Source: Octadecabacter algicola (GTDB taxonomy: Bacteria; Pseudomonadota; Alphaproteobacteria; Rhodobacterales; Rhodobacteraceae). From it: a stretch of DNA of 64,000 nt. A program made the translations under genes and the position numbers. Of this stretch, positions 37,053 through 46,398 are shown one piece after another. The stretch is from assembly GCF_021532625.1 (NCBI RefSeq), contig NZ_JAKGAR010000003.1, positions 558,001 to 622,000 of the forward strand, in the 5' to 3' direction. The notes under the pieces were generated by a model. The model was not told the DNA's origin, did no database searches, and worked only from the letters and a program-made list of their open reading frames with translations. How positions within the stretch are numbered: the first letter of the stretch is position 1; the number at the start of each line of letters is the position of its first letter.

Positions 37053-38152
37053 CCGATCTGGCCGCGTGTGCCGCCTGTCTGTCCTCGGTCCAGAAGAATG
37101 TGATCGAGGATGACGGCGGCCATCATGGCCTCGCCAACGGGTACGGCACGAATACCAACACATGGATCATGCCGGCCCTTTGTCACCACCTCAGTCGGCG
37201 TCCCGTCCATACGGATCGATGCGCGGGGACTAAGGATTGACGACGTAGGTTTTACAGCGAAACGAACCACGATGTCCTGACCTGTCGAGATACCGCCCAA
37301 GATACCACCAGCATGGTTGCTGGAATATTCTGGCCCGTTTGGCCCCATAAAGATTTCGTCGGCATTCTCACGACCCGTCAGTGCAGCTGCAGCCATGCCT
37401 TCGCCAATCTCAACGCCTTTCACAGCGTTGATGGACATCATCGCAGCGGACAAATCAGTGTCTAACTTGCCGTAAACAGGTGCGCCGATGCCCGCGGGCA
37501 CATTGCGTGCCACGACTTCGATCATAGCGCCGACAGAGTTATGATCGTCTTTGCGCAACCAGTTGAGGTAGTCTGTCCATACGGAAACAGCGCCTGCATC
37601 TGGGCACCAGAAATCGTTGCCATCGATGGTATCCCAATCGAACCGATCTCGGTCGATGTGCTTTTCGCCCATCTGAACCATATAGCCTTTGATCTCGACG
37701 TTTGGGGCAATCGCTTTGATTGCTTCGCGCGCCACACCGCCAGCCGCTACACGCGCTGCAGTTTCACGGGCCGATGAGCGGCCACCACCACGATAGTCGC
37801 GCAGACCGTATTTCTGGTGGTACGTGATATCTGCATGGCCGGGGCGGAACGTGTTGGCGATGTCGCCATAATCCTTTGAGCGTTGATCGGTGTTCTTGAT
37901 CATCAATTGGATCGGCGTACCGGTCGTCGTGTCTTCAAACACACCGGACAGGATTTCCACCGCATCAGGTTCGTTGCGCTGGGTCGTCATCTTGTTCTGA
38001 CCTGGGCGGCGCTTATCAAGCCATTGCTGGATCATCGGTGCTGTCAGCGACACACCGGGAGGGCAGCCATCAACCGTCGCGCCAAGCGCGGGTCCGTGGC
38101 TTTCGCCCCAAGTGGTGACGCGGAAAAGATGACCGTAGCTGTTGATCGACAT
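37049..38152 (-). CDS. aroC: Chorismate synthase
   Basis: The FMN-dependent enzyme that removes phosphate from EPSP to give chorismate. The three family signatures are present: [18 protein letters not shown] near the N-terminus, the middle [19 protein letters not shown], and the C-terminal R-rich [24 protein letters not shown]. Its length of 367 is normal. The stop overlaps the stop of the convergent thioredoxin gene by four bases. It is divergent from the thiamine operon; its start is about 80 bases from the riboswitch. Confidence 0.97.
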   Translation of the reverse strand: MSINSYGHLFRVTTWGESHGPALGATVDGCPPGVSLTAPMIQQWLDKRRPGQNKMTTQRNEPDAVEILSGVFEDTTTGTPIQLMIKNTDQRSKDYGDIANTFRPGHADITYHQKYGLRDYRGGGRSSARETAARVAAGGVAREAIKAIAPNVEIKGYMVQMGEKHIDRDRFDWDTIDGNDFWCPDAGAVSVWTDYLNWLRKDDHNSVGAMIEVVARNVPAGIGAPVYGKLDTDLSAAMMSINAVKGVEIGEGMAAAALTGRENADEIFMGPNGPEYSSNHAGGILGGISTGQDIVVRFAVKPTSSILSPRASIRMDGTPTEVVTKGRHDPCVGIRAVPVGEAMMAAVILDHILLDRGQTGGTRGQIG

Positions 38153-38230
38153 GGATAGGCTCCTTTGGGCGTGGTCTAGCCCGACAGGCCCCCCTTGCCA
38201 AGTCTGAGGGAACGTCCTAGGTCTGTCGGC

Positions 38231-38313
38231 ACCTCGGGGGGCTTCATATGAAGCTGAGATGCCACAGGCGGACCCGTTGAACCTGAACCGGTTAAGACCG
38301 GCGGAGGGAAGGT
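38231..38313 (+). promoter_or_regulatory. TPP riboswitch (THI element) of thiBPQ
   Basis: The conserved core CTGAGATG, the ACCCGTTGAACCTGAACCGGT segment, and GGCGGAGGGAAGGT match the thiamine pyrophosphate aptamer in order. P1 can form between ACCT at the 5' end and AGGT at the 3' end, and P3 from CTTCATATGAAG. Downstream of the aptamer, GCCCCCC at 38333-38339 is a perfect complement of GGGGGGC in P2 at 38236-38242, a plausible switching helix, and the thiB ribosome-binding site follows. TPP binding would thus shut thiBPQ off. Confidence 0.93.
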
Positions 38314-38368
38314 CACGGGTTTACCCCCTAATGCCCCCCATCCGTCCGGCGCATTGAGAGGAAAGACC

Positions 38369-39349
38369 ATGAAGAAGACCCTACTCACTGTCGCAGGACT
38401 TACGTTTGCATCGGCTGCGGCCGCACAAACAGAAGTTTTGACAGTTTACGCTCCAGATTACTTTGGCTCCGAATGGGGCCCGGGCCCGTCCATTGAGGCG
38501 GCTTTTGAAGAACGCTGTGGTTGCGATCTTCAGTACCAAACAGGTGATCTTTTGCCGCGTTTGTTGCTTGAAGGCGAACGCACAGAAGCCGACGTTGCGA
38601 TTGGCTTTAACACTGACGTCACCAAACGTGCCCGTGATAGCGGCTTATTTGCCCCACACGGGTTGGACCTGTCCCCGCTGACGCTTCCACTTGAATGGTC
38701 AGATGACACGTTCTTACCGTTTAACTACGGCCATACCGCGTTCATCTATGACAACACAAAATCCGACGGTTTTGATAGCTTTGAGGCGCTGCTTGATGCG
38801 CCGGATGATCTGCGCATTGTGATCCAAGACCCACGTTCGTCCATCTCCGGCCTCGCGCTGGTTCTCTGGGTGAACGCTGTTTACGGCGACGAAGCAGAGG
38901 CCGCCTGGGCGCGTCTTGCACCAAAGATCGTTACGGTCACACAGGGTTGGTCTGAAAGCTATGGCTTGTTCACAGATGGCGAAGCAGACGTAGTTCTGTC
39001 TTACACAACATCGCCTGTGTACCACATCATCGCCGAAGAAGACCTGACAAAGTCGGCTGCGATTTTTGAGGAAGGCCATTACTTTATGGTCGAACTCGCC
39101 GCGAAATTAGCGACAACGGACAATCCTGAATTGGCTGACCAGTTCTTGGAATTCATTCTCACGGAAGACTTCCAGACGATGATCCCAACAACGAACTGGT
39201 CCTTCCCTGCTGCTTTATCAGAAGACAAATGGCCCGAAGGTTTCCAAGACCTTCCAATGCCTGAGACAGTTTTGTTCTACGACGAGAACGAAGCCGCCGC
39301 CCTGCGCGACGGAGCGATTGAAGCGTGGCGCAGCGCCTTGTCTCAATAA
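38369..39349 (+). CDS. thiB: Thiamine ABC transporter substrate-binding protein
   Basis: ThiB captures thiamine or TPP in the periplasm. It has a signal peptide (MKKTLLTVAGLTFASAAAAQ), the N-terminal lobe LTVYAPDYFGSEWGPGPSIEAAFE with the CGCDLQY pair, and the conserved segment YGHTAFIYDNTK and VTQGWSESYGLF-like binding region. GAGAGGAAAG precedes this ATG by about 5 bases, so I prefer it to a TTG five codons upstream. The 326-residue length is standard. Its 3' end overlaps thiP by 25 bases. Confidence 0.93.
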   Translation: MKKTLLTVAGLTFASAAAAQTEVLTVYAPDYFGSEWGPGPSIEAAFEERCGCDLQYQTGDLLPRLLLEGERTEADVAIGFNTDVTKRARDSGLFAPHGLDLSPLTLPLEWSDDTFLPFNYGHTAFIYDNTKSDGFDSFEALLDAPDDLRIVIQDPRSSISGLALVLWVNAVYGDEAEAAWARLAPKIVTVTQGWSESYGLFTDGEADVVLSYTTSPVYHIIAEEDLTKSAAIFEEGHYFMVELAAKLATTDNPELADQFLEFILTEDFQTMIPTTNWSFPAALSEDKWPEGFQDLPMPETVLFYDENEAAALRDGAIEAWRSALSQ

Positions 39350-40821
39350 CAGCGGCACTTGTCGTCGCGGGGCTGGTTATTGGCCCCGTGACGGCAGTGC
39401 TATGGCGGGGCGGCGGGTTCGCTGCCCTGTCTGCGGCCGACTTGGCCGCATTGCGCTTTACCGTATGGCAGGCCTTCTGGTCTGCAACGCTCAGCGTTTG
39501 TCTGGCCATCCCAGTGGCACGCGCCCTGTCGCGGCGTACATTTTGGGGGCGATCGGCGTTGATCTCGGTTATGGGTGCGCCATTCATTTTACCTGTGATC
39601 GTAGCAATTTTAGGGCTTCTGGCCGTTTTCGGGGGCAATGGCGTCGTCAATGCCGTCTTAGGCCCTCTCGGGATCCCAAAGCTTGACATCTATGGTGCTC
39701 AAGGCGTGATCCTTGCCCACGTTTTCTTTAATTTACCGCTGGCTGTACGCCTGATCTTACAGGGCTGGCTACAAATCCCATCGGAGCGGTTCCGTGTAGC
39801 AGCGTCGCTGGATGCCCCTGTGTTCTGGCTGTTGGAATGGCCGATGCTGCGGCGCATCGCACCGAGCGCTTTTGCCGTTATCTTCGTTATTTGCCTTGGA
39901 TCGTTTGCGGTCGCCCTGACATTGGGCGGTGGCCCAAGGGCGACGACCGTAGAATTGGCGATTTACCAAGCATTCAAGTTCGATTTCGACCTGAGCAAAG
40001 CAGCCTCATTGGCTGTAGTACAGCTATGTTTGGGTCTGTCGGCAGGGACCGTTGCGTTGCTTTTGTCTCGGGGTGATATGCTAGGCGCGGGTTTGGACCG
40101 TGTGGTGCAGCGGTGGGATGGCAACCGTCTAGTAGACGCCCTTTGGATCAGCGCCGCTTCCCTGTTCTTGTTGGCACCCTTGTGCGCCATATTGGTTGCT
40201 GGCCTTCCGGGTCTATTCGATCTGCCGTCGAGCATTTGGCCCGCCGCGCTGCGGTCACTTCTCATTGCGCTCGGCGCTGTGCTCTTAACCATGATCTTGG
40301 CATTACCTTTGGCAACCAAGGCGGGCGAGGCAGCTTCACTGCTTGGGATTTCGGTTTCTGGTCTGGTCCTCGGAACTGGTTTGTTCCTGATCGTGCAGCC
40401 GTTTGTACGGCCATCTTCCGTTGCACTGCCTATCACCATGTTGGTGAACGTTCTAATGGCGCTTCCGTTCGTCCTTCGTATCCTGCGGCCAAGTGTGCAA
40501 AGCGCCAAAGAAGACTTTGGACGTTTGGGGGAATCTCTGGGGCTTGAAGGGTGGGCCCTCTGGCGCATCGCTTATTTCCCTCGTTTACGCCGGCCGATGG
40601 GGTTTGCAGCCGGTCTGACAGGAGCGTTAGCGATGGGGGATCTTGGCGTCATAACGTTGTTTTCGCGCCCAGGTGAGGGAACGTTGCCGTTGATGATGTA
40701 TGATCTGATGGGACGCTACCAGATGGAGGCAGCATACGGCGCGGCCCTGTTGTTGGTGGCCCTGTCTGTGGGGTTGTTCTGGGCTTTTGATAAAGGGGGA
40801 CGTGTGAATGCTGACGCTTGA
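39325..40821 (+). CDS. thiP: Thiamine ABC transporter permease
   Basis: ThiP is the membrane channel of the thiamine importer. Two fused permease halves are visible, each with about six hydrophobic segments and a cytoplasmic EAA loop (first half near AASLDAPVFWLLEWPMLRRIAPSAFA, second near GESLGLEGWALWRIAYFPRLRRPMGFAAG). The total length of 498 matches fused ThiP. It starts at a GTG inside the thiB 3' end, and its own stop overlaps thiQ by 14 bases, so the three genes are tightly coupled. Confidence 0.94.
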   Translation: MAQRLVSITAALVVAGLVIGPVTAVLWRGGGFAALSAADLAALRFTVWQAFWSATLSVCLAIPVARALSRRTFWGRSALISVMGAPFILPVIVAILGLLAVFGGNGVVNAVLGPLGIPKLDIYGAQGVILAHVFFNLPLAVRLILQGWLQIPSERFRVAASLDAPVFWLLEWPMLRRIAPSAFAVIFVICLGSFAVALTLGGGPRATTVELAIYQAFKFDFDLSKAASLAVVQLCLGLSAGTVALLLSRGDMLGAGLDRVVQRWDGNRLVDALWISAASLFLLAPLCAILVAGLPGLFDLPSSIWPAALRSLLIALGAVLLTMILALPLATKAGEAASLLGISVSGLVLGTGLFLIVQPFVRPSSVALPITMLVNVLMALPFVLRILRPSVQSAKEDFGRLGESLGLEGWALWRIAYFPRLRRPMGFAAGLTGALAMGDLGVITLFSRPGEGTLPLMMYDLMGRYQMEAAYGAALLLVALSVGLFWAFDKGGRVNADA

Positions 40822-41497
40822 AAAGGCAGTGTTTGTGCAAGGTGATTACCAGCTTAGCGCGGACGTGGAGTTTGAGGTTGGCAAAGTGACTGCTGTCCTT
40901 GGTCCGTCAGGCGCGGGAAAATCGACACTTCTTGGCGGGATTGCAGGGTTTGTGCCGCTAAAGCAGGGACGGCTTCGCTGGAACGGTGAAGACATTTCCG
41001 ACTTAGCGCCAGCTAAGCGGCCGGTTTCGATGCTGTTCCAAGACAACAATCTCTTCCCACATCTGACGGTGATGCAGAACGTCGCTCTGGCCTGTGCGCC
41101 TCAACTTCGGCCAAGCACGGAAATCCGCGACAAGGTTGAAGAGATGCTGGACCGCGTGGGCCTTGCGGGGATGTCAGCGCGAAAACCATCTGCTTTGTCC
41201 GGTGGGCAACAAAGCCGCGCGACACTCGCGAGGGCTTTGCTGTTGGACCGTGAGCTAATGCTCATGGATGAACCTTTCAGCGCTTTGGGCCCTGCACTTA
41301 AGGCCGAGATGCTTGATTTGTCTGTGGGCCTCGCACAGGCGGCGGGGCGCACTTTGGTGATGGTCACTCATGACCCTGCAGATGCTGAACGCGTAGCCGA
41401 TGCGGTGGCCGGTGTCGCGGAAGGCCGAGTTTGGCCTCTTCAAGAGACTCAGACGTTTCTGTGTGCCCCCCCAACAGCTTTTACCAGTTACCTTTAA
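40808..41497 (+). CDS. thiQ: Thiamine ABC transporter ATPase
   Basis: ThiQ hydrolyses ATP to drive thiamine uptake. Walker A is GPSGAGKST (about residues 31-39), Q-loop MLFQDNNLFPHL, signature LSGGQQSRATLARALL, and Walker B ELMLMDEPFSALGP. The 229-residue length is normal. It is the last gene of the riboswitch-controlled operon and is followed at once by a bidirectional terminator shared with the convergent petC. Confidence 0.94.
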   Translation: MLTLEKAVFVQGDYQLSADVEFEVGKVTAVLGPSGAGKSTLLGGIAGFVPLKQGRLRWNGEDISDLAPAKRPVSMLFQDNNLFPHLTVMQNVALACAPQLRPSTEIRDKVEEMLDRVGLAGMSARKPSALSGGQQSRATLARALLLDRELMLMDEPFSALGPALKAEMLDLSVGLAQAAGRTLVMVTHDPADAERVADAVAGVAEGRVWPLQETQTFLCAPPTAFTSYL

Positions 41498-41500
41498 TGC

Positions 41501-41534
41501 AAAAGGCCCGCCAAATTGGCGGGCCCTTCGTTTA
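41501..41534. terminator. Bidirectional terminator between thiQ and petC
   Basis: An 8-bp GC-rich perfect stem (GGCCCGCC with GGCGGGCC) closes the loop AAATT. On the minus strand it is followed by TTTT, ideal for ending the petABC transcript; on the plus strand it is followed by CTTCGTTT, a weaker tract for thiQ. Confidence 0.85.
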
Positions 41535-41549
41535 AGATATGCGAAGTGC

Positions 41550-42413
41550 TTAGTCGCGGTTCTTCGCCGCTTTCTTGTGCGGTGCCCACAGACGTTTGTT
41601 TGTGAGGTACAGCAGAACAGAAAGTACGACCAAGAAAATTACGCCAGTCAGGCCTGCCTGCTTACGCGCATTCATCTTTGGTTCAGCAGTCCACATGAGG
41701 AACGCTGCAACGTCCTGTGACATGTGTTCAACGTCAGCCGCGTGACCGTCTGCGAATTCAATTGCATCATCGTACAGTGGTGGTGCCATTGAGATCCAGC
41801 TGCCTGGGTACATGTGCGCACCGTGGTCGTCTTTACATTCGTCAGGGTAACCGCCGGATGCGAAGACTGTGTTGTAGTGGCCGTCGAAATCCTCCGGCGC
41901 ACAGCTTGGTGCTTCGTGGTAACCATCCAGCAAAGACGCGATGTATTCTGGGCCGCCCATGCCACGCATCAATTGGTTGATGCCTGTACCATAAGGACCG
42001 TGGAAGCCAGCGCGTGCTTTCGCCATCAAAGACAGGTCAGGTGCATTCGGATCGCCACCTTCAGGGAAACGATCTGCTGGTGTCGCGGGGCGGTAGTCGC
42101 CGTCGCCATCAAACAATGCAGGATCGAACACTTCGATGCTGTCAGCGTATGCCCGCATCTGATCTTCCGGCAGGCTTGGCCCGCCTTCGTCATGCAGGTT
42201 GCGGAACGAAACGTACTTCAAACCGTGGCAGCTGGAACAGATCTCAGTGTAGATTTGCAGACCGCGCTGCAATTGGTTGGTGTCGTAGCTGCCGAATGCG
42301 CCCTCGAACGAGAAGTCAAAATCCTCAACGTGGACTTCGGAACCAGCGGCGTAAGCAGAACCAGAGGCGAGGCCAAGAATGGTTGCTGCGGTCAGGGTGA
42401 GTTTGCGGAACAT
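41550..42413 (-). CDS. petC: Cytochrome c1 of the bc1 complex
   Basis: PetC carries electrons from the Rieske protein to soluble cytochrome c on the periplasmic face. The signal peptide [22 protein letters not shown] is followed by the haem c site CSSCHGLK, and a C-terminal membrane anchor ([22 protein letters not shown]) with a basic tail. A methionine ligand region lies in the WISMAPPL segment. I start at MFRKL because AAAGGA lies nine bases upstream; an ATG two codons earlier is too close to it. The 287-residue length is normal for this group. It is third in petABC. Confidence 0.95.
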   Translation of the reverse strand: MFRKLTLTAATILGLASGSAYAAGSEVHVEDFDFSFEGAFGSYDTNQLQRGLQIYTEICSSCHGLKYVSFRNLHDEGGPSLPEDQMRAYADSIEVFDPALFDGDGDYRPATPADRFPEGGDPNAPDLSLMAKARAGFHGPYGTGINQLMRGMGGPEYIASLLDGYHEAPSCAPEDFDGHYNTVFASGGYPDECKDDHGAHMYPGSWISMAPPLYDDAIEFADGHAADVEHMSQDVAAFLMWTAEPKMNARKQAGLTGVIFLVVLSVLLYLTNKRLWAPHKKAAKNRD

Positions 42414-42429
42414 GTTCATTTGTCCTTTC

Positions 42430-43773
42430 TCACTCAGCCGGGGATGCAGCGGAGGAATCCGTAGCAGCCTTAGAGCCGTAGTGCGCGTTGAAGTCGTCCT
42501 CGATTGTCGCAGGTGGTGTTGTCGGTTTTTCGATAACGCCAAGCAGCGGCAGGATTACGAGGAAATAGGCGAACCAGTATGTTGCACCGATCAGGGCGAT
42601 GATTGGGTAAATGCCCTCAGCTGGCATAGCGCCGGCCCACATCAAAACGATGAAGTCCACGCAGAGGATCGCAAACCACCATTTGAACATCGGACGGTAA
42701 CGGCCAGAACGAACTGAGGATGTGTCCAACCATGGCACCAAAGCCATGACCGCGATTGCGCCAAACATAGCCAACACACCGAAGAACTTCGCATCGATGA
42801 TGCCAAAGCTGATCCAGTCTGCGAACATCACAACCCATACAGTGTTATCGAACGCACGAAGGATCGCGTAGAACGGCAAGAAGTACCATTCAGGAACGAT
42901 GTGCGCTGGCGTGACCAGAGCGTTGGCTTCGATGTAGTTATCCGGGTGACCCAAGAAGTTTGGCATGAAGCCAACGATTGCGACGAAGACAGCTAAGATA
43001 ACAGCCAACGCGAACAAGTCTTTGATCACGAAGTATGGCCAGAATGGCAGCGTGTCTTTTTCGGCTTCTTCTTTGGAACCGCGACGAACTTCAACACCAG
43101 TTGGGTTGTTGTTGCCTGTAGTGTGGAACGCCCAGATGTGAACGATAACCAGACCGGCAATTACGAACGGCAAAAGGTAGTGCAACGAGAAGAAGCGGTT
43201 CAGAGCAGGTTGCCCAACAGCAGATGCACCAAGCAACCAAGTCTGAATGCTTTCACCGATGAACGGGATCGCGCCAAACAGGCCAGTGATAACTGCAGTA
43301 CCGTGGAACGACATTTGGCCCCATGGCAGTACGTAGCCCAAGAACCCCGTGCCCATCATCATTAGGAAGATCAACATGCCGATGATCCAAGTGATTTCAC
43401 GAGGTGCTTTGTATGAACCGTAGTACAGACCACGGAACATGTGGGCGTACACGGCGACAAAGAACAGTGACGCGCCGTTCATGTGGAAGTAGCGGATCAT
43501 ATGACCGCCGTTCACGTTGCGCATGATGTGTTCAACGGACGCAAACGCCAAATCAACGTGCGGCGTATAGTGCATCACAAGAACAACACCGGTTGCGATC
43601 TGCAGCGCCAGTGTAAATGTCAAAACGATGCCCCAGATCCACATCCAGTTCAGGTTCTTTGGTGTGGGGATCATCAGTGTATTGTACAAAAGTCCGATAA
43701 CAGGAAGACGGCCGTCGACCCATTTTTCAATGCCAGACTTGGGTTCGTAGTGGTCGTGGGGAATGCCACCCAT
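42430..43773 (-). CDS. petB: Cytochrome b of the bc1 complex
   Basis: PetB holds the two b haems and both quinone sites in the inner membrane. Family features include [27 protein letters not shown] with the haem and Qo region, [25 protein letters not shown] with haem-ligand histidines, and the [17 protein letters not shown] Qo motif (PEWY). The start [12 protein letters not shown] is preceded by AAGGAG; the longer frame is not needed. The 447-residue length is typical of Rhodobacterales. It lies between petA and petC with gaps of 11 and 16 bases. Confidence 0.96.
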   Translation of the reverse strand: MGGIPHDHYEPKSGIEKWVDGRLPVIGLLYNTLMIPTPKNLNWMWIWGIVLTFTLALQIATGVVLVMHYTPHVDLAFASVEHIMRNVNGGHMIRYFHMNGASLFFVAVYAHMFRGLYYGSYKAPREITWIIGMLIFLMMMGTGFLGYVLPWGQMSFHGTAVITGLFGAIPFIGESIQTWLLGASAVGQPALNRFFSLHYLLPFVIAGLVIVHIWAFHTTGNNNPTGVEVRRGSKEEAEKDTLPFWPYFVIKDLFALAVILAVFVAIVGFMPNFLGHPDNYIEANALVTPAHIVPEWYFLPFYAILRAFDNTVWVVMFADWISFGIIDAKFFGVLAMFGAIAVMALVPWLDTSSVRSGRYRPMFKWWFAILCVDFIVLMWAGAMPAEGIYPIIALIGATYWFAYFLVILPLLGVIEKPTTPPATIEDDFNAHYGSKAATDSSAASPAE

Positions 43774-43784
43774 GTGTCTTCTCC

Positions 43785-44369
43785 TTAACCGAGTTCGATA
43801 GTTGTTGCGTCGACCCAAGCAGCCGGTGGAACCGGAAGGTTCTCAGGGGCAGGGCCTTTACGGATGCGACCAGCAAGGTCGTAGTGTGAACCGTGACACG
43901 GGCAGAACCAGCCGCCGAAATCACCAGCGCCGTCGCCCAGTGGAACACAACCAAGGTGCGTACAAACGCCCATTTGAACGATCCATGCGGCTTCCGCTTC
44001 GCCTTCTGGCGAAGGCATGACGCGGTTGGCGTCAAGCGCATCGGCCGTCGGAGCCAAGTTTTCATTGCGAGCAAGCCCATCAATAAAAGAGGCCGCTTCA
44101 GCGTCTTGCGCTTGCGCTTCTTGAATTTCGGCACCTGTACGGTGACGAATAAAGACTGGCTTACCCTGCCACAGCACTGTCAGCTGCATGCCGGGATCAA
44201 CAGCACTTACATCAACGCGAATCGACGCGAGTGCGAGCACATCTGCTGAGGGGTTCATTTGGTTCACGAGCGGCCAAACGGCGGCACCTGTGATTACGGC
44301 ACCCGCGCCAGCGGTAGCATAGTAGATAAAATCGCGGCGCGTTGCGTGGTCGTGTTCTGCGTTAGACAC
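43785..44369 (-). CDS. petA: Ubiquinol-cytochrome c reductase Rieske iron-sulfur subunit
   Basis: The Rieske subunit oxidises ubiquinol at the Qo site. The [2Fe-2S] cluster ligands lie in [10 protein letters not shown] and CPCHGSHYD. The N-terminus [25 protein letters not shown] has a twin-arginine motif and a membrane anchor, so it is Tat-exported and remains attached. The length is 194. It is the first gene of petABC. In eukaryotes the folded Rieske protein needs the AAA protein BCS1; a BCS1-type ATPase occurs in this window at 49.1-50.3 kb but in an RNA-repair context. Confidence 0.96.
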   Translation of the reverse strand: MSNAEHDHATRRDFIYYATAGAGAVITGAAVWPLVNQMNPSADVLALASIRVDVSAVDPGMQLTVLWQGKPVFIRHRTGAEIQEAQAQDAEAASFIDGLARNENLAPTADALDANRVMPSPEGEAEAAWIVQMGVCTHLGCVPLGDGAGDFGGWFCPCHGSHYDLAGRIRKGPAPENLPVPPAAWVDATTIELG

Positions 44370-44521
44370 CTGTTATTCTCCGAATTTTGGGGGCTTTTGC
44401 CCGTCAAATACGATGAGAATCCCAAAAAAGGGACTTTCATTCGGTTCGCTATCTAGCCGCCAAGTCGCTGCAGGTCCAGTATGATTCACAGGCATTTAGC
44501 CTCCTGCGGCGTTTGGCCCTG

Positions 44522-45118
44522 TTACGCTTTTGTGGCCTGCATCGAGTCGCGCGCTTCGAAATCGGCCTGCCACGTCGCAAGGGTTTCGTTGCCATGACGC
44601 CAATTCCGGTTGTCGTGGCGTAAGTCCACGTATGCCAAAGCACAGGACACGGCGATTTGCGCCATGTTCAACGGGCCTTTCAGGTGACTCATCCAGCGAG
44701 TGTTGATCGCGGCAATTGCGCGTTCTGCTTTGCTCCACTGGGCTTCGGTCCATTCTGGCGCATTCATGTCAGGGCGGAACCGCGCATCGTAAGTGAGACC
44801 GATGCAGGCTTCCATGACGGCTTCAGCCGTCGCCTCGAGCGTGAGAATTTCATAGAGGCTGACCTTCGGGTATAGGTTTGTGTCGGCAATATCGTCCAAG
44901 TAGCGGGTTATCACGCGGCTGTCGTAGATCGCAGGGCCATCTTCGCGGATCAAAGCAGGGATTTTACCCAATGGATTAGCAGCTAGGATTTCAGGCGCAG
45001 ACTCTAGTGGAGTTGTTGCGACCTGAACTTCTTCGACACGATCAATGAGGCCGGTTTCCCGCAACAATACACGCGCCTTACGGGCAAACGGGGAGGGAGG
45101 AGACATGATGAGTTTCAT
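44522..45118 (-). CDS. Glutathione S-transferase family protein
   Basis: A GST-fold protein with the N-terminal thioredoxin-like domain (MKLIMSPPSPFARKARVLLRETG), the SNAIL-like glutathione region PAIYDSRVITRYLDD (Asp-Ser-Arg), and a helical C-terminal domain (LEATAEAVMEACIGL, MAQIAVSCALAYVDLRH). At 198 residues it is on the short side but normal for this bacterial group. It is separated from petA by about 150 bases in which I see no feature. The PaiB-like gene lies 11 bases upstream on the same strand, so they are likely cotranscribed. Confidence 0.85.
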   Translation of the reverse strand: MKLIMSPPSPFARKARVLLRETGLIDRVEEVQVATTPLESAPEILAANPLGKIPALIREDGPAIYDSRVITRYLDDIADTNLYPKVSLYEILTLEATAEAVMEACIGLTYDARFRPDMNAPEWTEAQWSKAERAIAAINTRWMSHLKGPLNMAQIAVSCALAYVDLRHDNRNWRHGNETLATWQADFEARDSMQATKA

Positions 45119-45129
45119 GGGATGGTCCT

Positions 45130-45753
45130 TTAACTATCTTCGGGCGGGGTCTGCATCAGAGCTGCCAGCGCTGTCGTTTCCATGCCAACCCCACTAGTTG
45201 CCATCTCGTCGGCGGCACGCAGGCGCACGTCATCGGGCTTGTTTTGGTTTAACTTAAACGTGCTTTGTAGATCGGTAACCGTTATGCGGCAGGGCACGAT
45301 CTGACGCATCATCTTTTCAAGCACGTCAGGCGTCATCTTGGCGGTAGTCCATTCCGGCTTTGGCAGCCGTTTCTCGAAATCTGCGCTTTGGCGGTCCAAA
45401 ACATTGCGGATCATTGACTGGTCGAGCTTTTCCAAAGTGCCGCGGATGTGGACAGCGACATAGTTCCAGGTCGGAACTTGATCCTCTGCTCCGTACCAAT
45501 CCGGCGATACGTACCCGTCAGGGCCAGCAATCGTGAGCAATACGTCGAGCGGTTCAGTCAGGGCTCGCGCAATTGGGTTCGAGCGCACGAGGTGCAGATC
45601 CAACGTCTTTGCGTCATCTGACAAAAGTACCGGAACATGAGAGGCAAGCAATCCGTCTGATCCCATCGTGGTAACCTGACCAAAAGCGCGATCGCGTACA
45701 AATGCGCGAGCGTGGTCATCAGTGGTTTTGCGATAGACTGGATTAGGGTGCAT
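45130..45753 (-). CDS. PaiB-like FMN-binding protein
   Basis: A 207-residue member of the PaiB family, an FMN-binding split-barrel. The opening MHPNPVYR and the segments VRSNPIARAL, GYVSPDWYG, VPTWNYVAVHIRGTLE and a C-terminal NQNKPDDVRLRAADEM are the family marks. In Bacillus PaiB was described as a negative transcriptional regulator, but the fold suggests flavin binding, so the function is uncertain. It lies within a run of two GST-fold genes and mtaB on the minus strand. Confidence 0.88.
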   Translation of the reverse strand: MHPNPVYRKTTDDHARAFVRDRAFGQVTTMGSDGLLASHVPVLLSDDAKTLDLHLVRSNPIARALTEPLDVLLTIAGPDGYVSPDWYGAEDQVPTWNYVAVHIRGTLEKLDQSMIRNVLDRQSADFEKRLPKPEWTTAKMTPDVLEKMMRQIVPCRITVTDLQSTFKLNQNKPDDVRLRAADEMATSGVGMETTALAALMQTPPEDS

Positions 45754-45768
45754 GACAGTTCCTTTGAC

Positions 45769-46398
45769 TTAGGGGAACTGGATCACGTCATCTCCGGCTT
45801 TCCAAGGGGTGTATTTCGTCATGATGGATTTGAACCGGTCCGAATCCTTGAAACGCGCCAGCCAGTCTTGTGCATTTTTAAAGGGCTGCTCACTCCACCA
45901 ATCAAGGTCGGTGTGGGCGAACTGGCGAACAAACGGCAGGATCGCGAGGTCAGCAAGCGACGGAGCATCACCGTAAAGCCATGGCTTGTCGCCCAAAAGC
46001 GTGTCTAGTTTGGCGATAAATGTTGCGGCCTCAGCGCGGCTTTTGATCGGGTCGAGATCAGGATGGCGCACGGCATATTTCGTGTGATCCAGCGCGGTTT
46101 TGAACGGCCCATCTGACTCAGCGATCAAATCGTGGCCGCTGTCGGGCATTGCAGCCAATAAGCCTTCGGGGTCTGATTGGCCCAGTGCCCAATGCATAAC
46201 GTCCAAGGATTCGTCGATAACCTTGTCGGCGATCATCACGGGAACGGTGCCTTTTGGTGATGCTTCTAGCATTGACGCTGGTTTGTCGCGCAAAATGATT
46301 TCGCGCAATTCGACCAGTTGGCCTGACGATGCAATCGCAAGGCGCGCCCGCATAGCAAAAGGGCAGCGTCGGTAGGAATATAGGATTGGCTGGGTCAT
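45769..46398 (-). CDS. Glutathione S-transferase-like protein
   Basis: A GST-fold protein whose N-terminal site is YRRCPFAMRARLAIASSG, with a cysteine where classic GSTs have Tyr or Ser, as in glutaredoxin-2 or omega/DHAR-like members. The glutathione-binding segment is PVMIADKVIDESLDVMHW and the C-terminal helices include ADLAILPFVRQFAHTDLDWW. The length is 209. It starts within the mtaB stop region (overlap of four bases). Cysteine-type GSTs act as thiol transferases or dehydroascorbate reductases, the likely activity here. Confidence 0.85.
   Translation of the reverse strand: MTQPILYSYRRCPFAMRARLAIASSGQLVELREIILRDKPASMLEASPKGTVPVMIADKVIDESLDVMHWALGQSDPEGLLAAMPDSGHDLIAESDGPFKTALDHTKYAVRHPDLDPIKSRAEAATFIAKLDTLLGDKPWLYGDAPSLADLAILPFVRQFAHTDLDWWSEQPFKNAQDWLARFKDSDRFKSIMTKYTPWKAGDDVIQFP

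Noticed and set aside
39159-40568. Antisense frames of 170-200 codons opposite thiP
   Set aside because: Coding shadows with Arg/Pro-rich composition.
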